This document shows, piece by piece, positions 58,689 to 64,000 of a DNA stretch of 64,000 bases. The stretch is from Mycobacterium sp. ITM-2016-00317 (GTDB lineage Bacteria > Actinomycetota > Actinomycetes > Mycobacteriales > Mycobacteriaceae), in NCBI RefSeq assembly GCF_002968295.1, contig NZ_CP134399.1, positions 1,736,001 to 1,800,000 on the forward strand. Direction: 5' to 3'. The notes beneath the pieces were generated by a model. That model was not told the origin of the DNA. It made no database searches and saw nothing but the letters and a program-made list of their open reading frames with translations. The translations under genes and the position numbers were made by a program. Numbering within the stretch: position 1 is the stretch's first letter; every line of letters starts with the position of its first letter.

Positions 58689-59890
58689 CGAGCGCCCACG
58701 AAGTCGTGACGCTCCAGCCAGTCGGTGACGATGCCGACCGCTGCGCGCAGCTTGTCGCGCTGATCGGCTCCCGCGTAATAGTGGTTGGCTCCGGGGATCT
58801 CGTGCATCTCCTTGTCGGGATGCCCGATCGCGTCGAACAACCGGCGGGTGTGGCTGGGCGTGCAGGCGTCGTCGGCGAGGTTGCCGATCACCAGCGCCGG
58901 CACGGCGATGTCCGGGCCTGCCTTCAGCGCATCGCCGTTGGCGTCGTCATAGCTCCACTGCGACAGCCAGCTGCGCAACGTGCAGAACCGGGCCAGCCCG
59001 ACCGGGCTCATGTTCACCACCTGGGGGTCGCCCAGATAGCAGGTGCCGGGGGTGCGCTCGTTCGGATCGACCGTCGGATCCAGCCACCGCGGATCGGCCA
59101 TGGTGCCGTGCACCACGAACGCGTACTCGTCATCGGGACGTCCGGCGGCCCTGAGCTCGGCCAGTTTTTCCTTGACCCACTTGGTGATTCGCCGGTTGCG
59201 GGCGATCTGCGCCTGATGGTAGCGCTCCAGGAACTCGGGTGTGTAGGGCGGCTGGTGGGGGTTGTCCGGGTTGTACAGGTCCAGTTCGGGGTCTCGCTGG
59301 GACGGGTCGTTCTCGTCGAGGATCGAGGCGTCCATCCACTCGGTCATCGTGCCGTGCCTGCTGATGTGCGCGGCGAGCAGCATGATTCCGTCGGCGGGGA
59401 TCAGGCCGAGCTTCGTCAGATCGGGCCCGTCGCCGGACGGGCTGGCCGTCACCGTGGGGTTCTGGGCCTGCTGCTGATAGAAGGCCGACAGGGAGCCGCC
59501 ACCGCTCCACCCGGCGAGGACCACCTTCGAGTAGCCGAGCCGGTTCTTGGCGTCCTTGATGCACTCGCCGAGGTCCTCGACGACCTTCTCCATCAACAGC
59601 GCGGAGTCGGTGCCCCGGAACCGGCTGTTGCAGTAGATGACGTGATGTCCGGCGCGGGCCAGCGCGTTGATCATCGGCAGGTAGGCGCCGCCGCCGATGG
59701 GGTGCATGAACACCAGCACGGTATCGGACTGCACGGTCTTCGGTTTGAGCAGGTAGCTCTCCAGCACCACCAGCTCGGCGACACCGCCGTAGACGTCCCG
59801 CACACCCGAATTGTTCTGATAGGCAACCAGATAGGGGATACGGTCGTATTCGTACCTGGTCGTCGTGGTGGTGTCTGCTGTGGTCGTCAT
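58685..59890 (-). CDS. Alpha/beta-hydrolase of the dioxygenase operon
   Basis: The 401-residue hydrolase has VFMHPIGGGAYLPMINALAR, nucleophile serine in VVLAGWSGGGSLSAFYQ, acid near VIGNLADDACTPSH and His in EIPGANHYYAG. The large lid region (residues ~170-270) is rich in Asp, Pro and Arg. No export signal. Because it follows a ring-cleavage-type dioxygenase directly, carbon-carbon or lactone hydrolysis of the cleavage product is plausible; an esterase is the alternative. Confidence 0.84.
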   Translation of the reverse strand: MTTTADTTTTTRYEYDRIPYLVAYQNNSGVRDVYGGVAELVVLESYLLKPKTVQSDTVLVFMHPIGGGAYLPMINALARAGHHVIYCNSRFRGTDSALLMEKVVEDLGECIKDAKNRLGYSKVVLAGWSGGGSLSAFYQQQAQNPTVTASPSGDGPDLTKLGLIPADGIMLLAAHISRHGTMTEWMDASILDENDPSQRDPELDLYNPDNPHQPPYTPEFLERYHQAQIARNRRITKWVKEKLAELRAAGRPDDEYAFVVHGTMADPRWLDPTVDPNERTPGTCYLGDPQVVNMSPVGLARFCTLRSWLSQWSYDDANGDALKAGPDIAVPALVIGNLADDACTPSHTRRLFDAIGHPDKEMHEIPGANHYYAGADQRDKLRAAVGIVTDWLERHDFVGAR

Positions 59891-59892
59891 AC

Positions 59893-61007
59893 TCAGTGCT
59901 GCCCCAGGTCGTTGGCGAGAATCTCGGCGGACGGCACCAGTCGGCGCCGGGTGTCGACGGCGATGACCGACCAGTCCACCCGGTCGTAGTCGTCGAACTT
60001 GCGGCGCGCGCGCTCACGGGCCTTCTCCGGCGCCCCGTGGTGCACCCCCTGCGGAGCGTGCGACACCAGCCCGGGTGGCATCGGGATGCCGTACAGGGAC
60101 CCGTCGTGGAAGAACGCGATCTCGTCGTAGTCGACGTTGCGGTGATACCACGGTGTGCGTTCGGTGCCCGGGACCATCTCGGCCGGCTTCGGCAGGAAGT
60201 TCATCACGTAGACCCCGGTGGCCTCCATGAACAGGTGCACCGTGGGTGGCAGATGGACGCTCTCGGACGTGATGACCGTGTAGTCGTCGATGTTGAACGT
60301 GAACGGGAAATTGTCGCCCCGCCATCCTTCGACGTCGAGCGGATGATGTTGGTAGAACAGCGAGGTCGTCCCGGCGCCGCCTATCTCGGAATGGACCAGT
60401 CGCACCTCGTACTCGCCGTCTTGCTGCGGGCCGTCGCCGGTGTCGAGGGGCAGGGGTTCGGGGATCACCGCCTGGGCGGGGTCGAACGGGAAGTGCCTGC
60501 CCAGGGTTCCCGCGGGTGGGACGCGGAACTCGTCGGTGGCCTGGATCATCAGCAGCGTGGTCTCGGTCGCCGGGATCTGCCGCCAGGTGCACGCCTTGGG
60601 GAGGTAGATCCAGTCGCCCTGGCGGTAGTCGAGCGGTCCGAACTCGGTTTCCAATGTCCGGCGCCGCGATGGACGAACGACAGCAGGTCGCCGTCGACGT
60701 GGCGGACGAAGAACGGCATCTCCTGGGCGCGCCGGGACAGCAGTACCTGGCAGTCGGCGTTGGAGAACATCAGCAACGGGCTTCCGTGTGCATCGGTGGC
60801 GTCGCTGGGCTTGAGTTCGCTGCTCAGGACGTCGGTGGGGCGGAGCGGGCCGACGGTCCGGTACGCGGTGGGGTCGTTGCGCCGGTACATGTTCGCCGTG
60901 CGCCCGACGAACCCGCCGCGGCCGAGCTCGTCATCCTTGAGGCCATCCAAATCGGCGTGAATCCGCTTGGGAGTTCTGCCTTTTCGAAGGTGCACGAACG
61001 ATTCCAC
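59893..61007 (-). pseudogene. Homogentisate-1,2-dioxygenase-like cupin, single-base frameshift
   Basis: The front half (from GTG 61007, GAGGAG seven bases ahead) reads GGFVGRTANMYRRNDPTAYR to SFVHRGAG. The rest continues in another frame with TLETEFGPLDYRQGDWIYLP. One missing base at 60658 joins them into 371 residues, shorter than true homogentisate dioxygenase (~430). Iron ligands are conserved: WYHRNVDYDEIAFF supplies His and Glu, and SHAPQGVHHGAP supplies His. It is the first gene of the operon and would cleave a hydroxylated aromatic ring with oxygen. Confidence 0.82.
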
Positions 61008-61033
61008 CGCGATCTCCTCGACTAGAAGTAAAA

Positions 61034-61065
61034 GTGACTTTAGTTTTATGTCACATTCGGGTCAA
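61034..61065 (-). promoter_or_regulatory. Promoter with embedded operator of the dioxygenase operon
   Basis: On the minus strand TTGACC (61060-61065), a 17-base spacer and TAAAGT (61037-61042) make a good sigma-A promoter; the start point would lie near 61030, about 23 bases before GTG 61007. The inverted repeat GTGAC N11 GTCAC (61034-61054) covers the -10 box and most of the spacer, a classical repressor position. The TetR encoded inside the operon is the obvious candidate. Confidence 0.65.
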
Positions 61066-61097
61066 TAGGTTAGGGAGAGCACTTTTTTGTCGGACCG

Positions 61098-61113
61098 TCG
61101 AACTAGTGTTCGA
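61098..61113 (+). promoter_or_regulatory. LexA (SOS) box
   Basis: TCGAAC TAGT GTTCGA is a perfect match to the mycobacterial LexA site TCGAAC N4 GTTCGA. It ends three bases before ATG 61117 of the HNH gene, so LexA bound here would block its transcription until DNA damage. Several 13E12-family genes of M. tuberculosis are known members of the LexA regulon. Confidence 0.9.
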
Positions 61114-61116
61114 GGT

Positions 61117-62442
61117 ATGGAGTTGGTGGCCGAGGCGGTGGGGACGATCACCGAGCAGGTCGCCGTGCTGTCGAAGGCCGCCGAGGAGTTGTCCCACCGC
61201 GAGCTGATCGGCATGTTGGCCGAGCTGACCACGGTGTTGCGGTCGGTGCCTGCGGTGGAGCACAAAGTGCTGAGCCGATTGACGGAGGAGACCGAACCCT
61301 GCCGACTCGGCGAATCCTCATGGAAGAAAGTCCTGACCACCGCGCTGCGGGTCAGCGGCGCCGACGCTGCGCGCAGGCTCAAGCGAGCAAAAACGCTGGG
61401 GCCGCGCCGGGCGATTACCGGTGAACCGCTACCGCCGCTGTGGGAGGCCACCGCGGCGGCGCAGGCCCAGGGCCTGCTCGACGCCGAGCATGTCGAGGTG
61501 ATCGCGGATTTCCACCGTGCGCTGCCCGCCTGGGTGGACGTGGGTACACGCGCCGCCGCCGACGCCCAACTGGCCACGCTGGCGTGCGGGGTCGACCCGC
61601 GCGCGGTAGCGCGTGCGGCGCGCCGCCTCCTTGGTCATGTCGACGCTGACGGGCCGACACCCGAGGACGCCGAACGCGAGCGGGCCCGTAAGCGCGGCAT
61701 CACCGTCGGGGAGCAGCAGCCCGACGGGATGAGCCGGATCAGCGGCTATCTGACTCCGCAAGCCCGCGCGGTATGGGATGCCGTGTTCGCCGCGCTGGCC
61801 GCCCCCGGCGCCAACACCGACGAAGACGGGCCCGACACCCGCACTCCGGCCCAGCGCCGCCACGACGCATTCCTGACCGTCGGTAGTAATGCGCTGAGTT
61901 CGGGCGAACTGGGCACCCACAACGGACTACCGACCACGGTGATCGTGTCCACCACCCTGCAGGAACTGCAGAAAGGCGCCGGGGTCGCGGTCACCGGCGG
62001 TGGATCACTGTTGCCCATGCGGGATCTGATCCGGATGGCCGCGCGCGCCCACCACTACCTCTACGTCTACGACCAACACAGCGGCCAATCCCTGTATCTG
62101 GGCCGATCGAAGCGGTTGGCCACCGCAGCGCAGCGGATCGTGTTGCACGCGCGCGACCGCGGCTGTACGCGGCCCGGGTGCAGCGCTCCCGGGTATTGGT
62201 GTCAGGTCCACCACGCCACCGCCGACTGGAAAGACGGCGGCCACACCGACATCGACGACCTGACCTTCGCCTGCCCGTCAGATCACCGGATGCTCGACAA
62301 GACGGGCTGGAGCACCACCCGCAACACCAAGAACCAGACCGAGTGGATTCCGCCGCCGGAGCTGGATACCGGCCAACACCGCATCAACGGCTACCACCAC
62401 CCCGACCGCTACCTCCTCCCCGAAGACGACCAAGGCCCATGA
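61117..62442 (+). CDS. 13E12-type DUF222/HNH endonuclease-like protein, SOS-controlled
   Basis: The 441-residue protein has an N-terminal DUF222 helical region (~residues 20-300, with LRVSGADAARRLKRAKTLGP) and a C-terminal HNH domain: ARDRGCTRPGCSAPGYWCQV, then HHATADWKDGG and CPSDHRMLDK. Cys pairs around the His residues would bind zinc. Proteins of the mycobacterial 13E12 repeat family have this build. ATG 61117 has GAGG before it and the LexA box immediately upstream; TTG 61087 would put the box inside the gene. Its biochemical role is not established. Confidence 0.88.
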   Translation: MELVAEAVGTITEQVAVLSKAAEELSHRELIGMLAELTTVLRSVPAVEHKVLSRLTEETEPCRLGESSWKKVLTTALRVSGADAARRLKRAKTLGPRRAITGEPLPPLWEATAAAQAQGLLDAEHVEVIADFHRALPAWVDVGTRAAADAQLATLACGVDPRAVARAARRLLGHVDADGPTPEDAERERARKRGITVGEQQPDGMSRISGYLTPQARAVWDAVFAALAAPGANTDEDGPDTRTPAQRRHDAFLTVGSNALSSGELGTHNGLPTTVIVSTTLQELQKGAGVAVTGGGSLLPMRDLIRMAARAHHYLYVYDQHSGQSLYLGRSKRLATAAQRIVLHARDRGCTRPGCSAPGYWCQVHHATADWKDGGHTDIDDLTFACPSDHRMLDKTGWSTTRNTKNQTEWIPPPELDTGQHRINGYHHPDRYLLPEDDQGP

Positions 62443-62463
62443 GAGACGACAAGGCCCATGAGA
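62425..62463. repeat. Imperfect 19/20-bp tandem duplication at the HNH stop codon
   Basis: GACGACCAAGGCCCATGAGA (62425-62444) is followed directly by GACGACAAGGCCCATGAGA (62445-62463), differing by one C. The stop codon TGA of the HNH gene is in the first copy, so the second copy is outside the protein. It looks like a local duplication with one slipped base. Confidence 0.85.
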
Positions 62464-62474
62464 AGCGCTGCCGC

Positions 62475-62864
62475 TCAATCGATCAGGTCGACCCGCACGG
62501 TGAGCAGATTCGTCCCGAATGTGCGCACGCCGACGTTGTTGTACTGCGGCAGGGTGCGCATCCGTGCCCGGGCGTCGTCCTCGGGGAGCAGGTGCGCCGT
62601 CCCGCGGTGCCAGCGTCCGTTCAGTCGCACGCGGACGTCAGGGTCGGCTTTGATGTTGCGGATGTAATCCGACTTCTCGCCGAATTCGGAGACGAACCAG
62701 AAGCTGTCGCCGATGCGGCGTCCGCCCAGCGGGGTGGTCCGGGGTTCGCCGGATCTGCGCCCGGTGGTCTCCAGCAGCGTCTGAAACGGTAGGCGCCGCA
62801 TCACCCGGTTGGCGACGTTCTTCTGGAAGAACTTGGTGACGCGGTCACGCAGCGTGTCCGTCAT
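62475..62864 (-). CDS. Ddn-family deazaflavin (F420)-dependent oxidoreductase
   Basis: The 129-residue protein belongs to the split-barrel nitroreductase group of F420 enzymes: LLETTGRRSGEPRTTPLGGR, SFWFVSEFGEKSDYIRNIK and a DVRVRLNGRWHRGTA strand. The family includes Ddn of M. tuberculosis, which reduces quinones and activates nitroimidazoles. It lies 15 bases after the HsaA-like gene on the same strand. Confidence 0.88.
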   Translation of the reverse strand: MTDTLRDRVTKFFQKNVANRVMRRLPFQTLLETTGRRSGEPRTTPLGGRRIGDSFWFVSEFGEKSDYIRNIKADPDVRVRLNGRWHRGTAHLLPEDDARARMRTLPQYNNVGVRTFGTNLLTVRVDLID

Positions 62865-62879
62865 CGAACCTCCCCGGTC

Positions 62880-64000
62880 TCACACCATCGCGGTGCGCGG
62901 AATCTTCCTCCCCATTGTGAGGGCGCCGGCCAGTTCACGGCTGGTGTCGTAGTCGAAAATGACATGGCCGATGATCACGTCGACGTCGCGTTTGATGCGT
63001 TGCAGCGGGTTGTCCAGAAAGTGGGCGCTCGCGCCGGACGCGGCCAGCAGGTCGGCGACGATCGCCCGCGACTCGTGCACGATGTGCGCCGCCGCGAGCC
63101 TGGCCTGCCCGCGCACCGACCGTTCCACCGGTTCCCCCGCGGCCACGATCGCCTCGATCTCTGCGACGGTGTCGGCCAACAGGCTGCGCAACGCGCGCAA
63201 CCGCACGTTCGCCTCGCCCAGATGCATCGCCGCGACCGGCTTGTCCTTCTGCATGACGCCCTCGTAGGCCAGGAATCTCTGCGAGAGCCGTTCGCCGTAG
63301 ATCTCGGCGGCGCGCTCCGCACTGCCCAGCGCCGGCATCGCGGCCAGCAGCGCCAGCGCCGGCACCATCGGCCATCGGTAGGTGTCGGCGTCGTGCAACG
63401 CCGCGCCGGGCGCCGTCCCGGTGTAGATGTCGGACACTTCGACGACCCGGTGCGACGGCACGAAGGCATCGTCGATCACCACGTCGTTGGATCCGGTGGC
63501 GCGCATGCCGTCGGTGTGCCACACGTCCTCGATGCGGGCGTCCTGGATCGGCAGCAGTGCCAGCACCGGGTAGATCGTGCTCGGATCCCCGGCCGTGCGC
63601 TCGCACAGCGCGCCGACCATGATCCAGTTGCCGTCCATCACCCCGGTCGCCCACGACCACCGGCCGGTCAACCTCAGGCCGCCGTCGCAACTCACCCCGT
63701 GCCCTGTCGGGGCCAGCGGCGCCGGCGCCAGGAACGGACGCGTCGCGAACGCCTCCTGCTGAGCCTGCTCGCTGAACAGCGCGAGCATCCAGTTGTGCAG
63801 TGCGTAGAAACCGAGCGTCCACGCGCTCGACGCGCACCCGTGGGCCATCCGGCGGACCGGGTCCAGGATCGCCGGGAAACGCGCCTGCATCCCGCCGTAG
63901 CGCGCGGGGACCAGCAGGTCGAAGAAACCGGACGCCGTCGCGTCGGCGACGGTGTCGGCGGGCAACCGGCGCAGCCGCTCCGCCTCGGTCGCGCGGGCGG
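62880..64000 (-). CDS. HsaA-like flavin-dependent monooxygenase, 5' end outside the window
   Basis: At least 373 residues of an acyl-CoA-dehydrogenase-fold hydroxylase are visible. The front is cut by the right edge; reading continues as ATEAERLRRLPADTVADATA. Landmarks are LLVPARYGGMQARF, GCASSAWTLGFYALHNWML, LTGRWSWATGVMDGNWIMVG and HTDGMRATGSNDVVIDD. This is the pattern of HsaA/HpaB-like oxygenases and related FadE-like proteins that use reduced flavin to hydroxylate aromatic or steroid rings. The reductase partner is not in the window. Confidence 0.83.
   Translation of the reverse strand, partial: ARATEAERLRRLPADTVADATASGFFDLLVPARYGGMQARFPAILDPVRRMAHGCASSAWTLGFYALHNWMLALFSEQAQQEAFATRPFLAPAPLAPTGHGVSCDGGLRLTGRWSWATGVMDGNWIMVGALCERTAGDPSTIYPVLALLPIQDARIEDVWHTDGMRATGSNDVVIDDAFVPSHRVVEVSDIYTGTAPGAALHDADTYRWPMVPALALLAAMPALGSAERAAEIYGERLSQRFLAYEGVMQKDKPVAAMHLGEANVRLRALRSLLADTVAEIEAIVAAGEPVERSVRGQARLAAAHIVHESRAIVADLLAASGASAHFLDNPLQRIKRDVDVIIGHVIFDYDTSRELAGALTMGRKIPRTAMV

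Overview
The window is high-GC actinobacterial DNA, most likely from a fast-growing environmental Mycobacterium/Mycolicibacterium. The evidence is a complete 14-gene nuo operon next to an Rv3143-type receiver protein, an SDR that reads almost line for line like M. tuberculosis FabG3 (Rv2002), EthA-type Baeyer-Villiger monooxygenases, F420-type oxidoreductases, a perfect mycobacterial LexA/SOS box in front of a 13E12-type HNH gene, a PE-PPE-type secreted hydrolase, and GTG starts with ATGA/GTGA overlaps throughout. No tRNA, rRNA, IS element, prophage or CRISPR array was seen.

Layout. 1-738: a cobalamin riboswitch on the minus strand that serves a gene off the left edge, then a regulatory leader. 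739-2079: secreted PE-PPE-type hydrolase with an acidic tandem-repeat tail. 2.2-18.5 kb: an amine-catabolism island made of permease, semialdehyde dehydrogenase, GntR regulator, cytosolic Cache-type sensor, P450, 3Fe-4S-type ferredoxin, glutamine-synthetase-like gamma-glutamyl ligase, signal-less binding protein, two class-I glutamine-amidotransferase-like hydrolases and a PucR-type regulator. It is followed on the other strand by CoA-transferase, aldehyde dehydrogenase, glutaryl-CoA dehydrogenase and omega-aminotransferase. Read together these genes predict ring opening of a cyclic amine such as piperidine (or use of a linear diamine), then 5-aminovalerate, glutarate semialdehyde, glutarate, glutaryl-CoA and crotonyl-CoA. 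18.6-35.4 kb: a mixed accessory region (isochorismatase-like hydrolase, two Baeyer-Villiger monooxygenases, FabG3, a large LuxR-type regulator, quinone reductase, hydrolase, amine oxidase, F420-type enzyme, phosphotransferase, TetR, enoyl-CoA hydratase). 35.4-50.8 kb: nuoN to nuoA, respiratory complex I, on the minus strand.

51-61 kb: an Rv3143-like receiver, a divergent NTF2-like/methyltransferase pair around a SoxR-like dyad, then a tightly overlapping minus-strand operon of about 8.5 kb. That operon encodes a homogentisate-dioxygenase-like cupin, an alpha/beta hydrolase, a CoA-transferase, an HMG-CoA-lyase-like enzyme, TetR, an acyl-CoA dehydrogenase, an APH-type kinase, a DUF6285 protein and a Vgb-like beta-propeller. 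The dehydrogenase/kinase/DUF6285 trio resembles the LvaC/LvaA/LvaB module for 4-hydroxyacyl-CoA breakdown. One clear promoter with an embedded inverted repeat drives it. 61.1-64 kb: SOS-controlled HNH gene, a Ddn-type F420 oxidoreductase, and an HsaA-like flavin enzyme cut by the right edge.

Six genes (PucR regulator, APH-like kinase, nuoG, Vgb-like protein, CoA-transferase, dioxygenase) carry one single-base frameshift each, in or beside short G/C runs, while both halves of each gene remain well conserved. This pattern suggests base-calling indels in the assembly more than gene decay, and should be checked before any of them is called a pseudogene.
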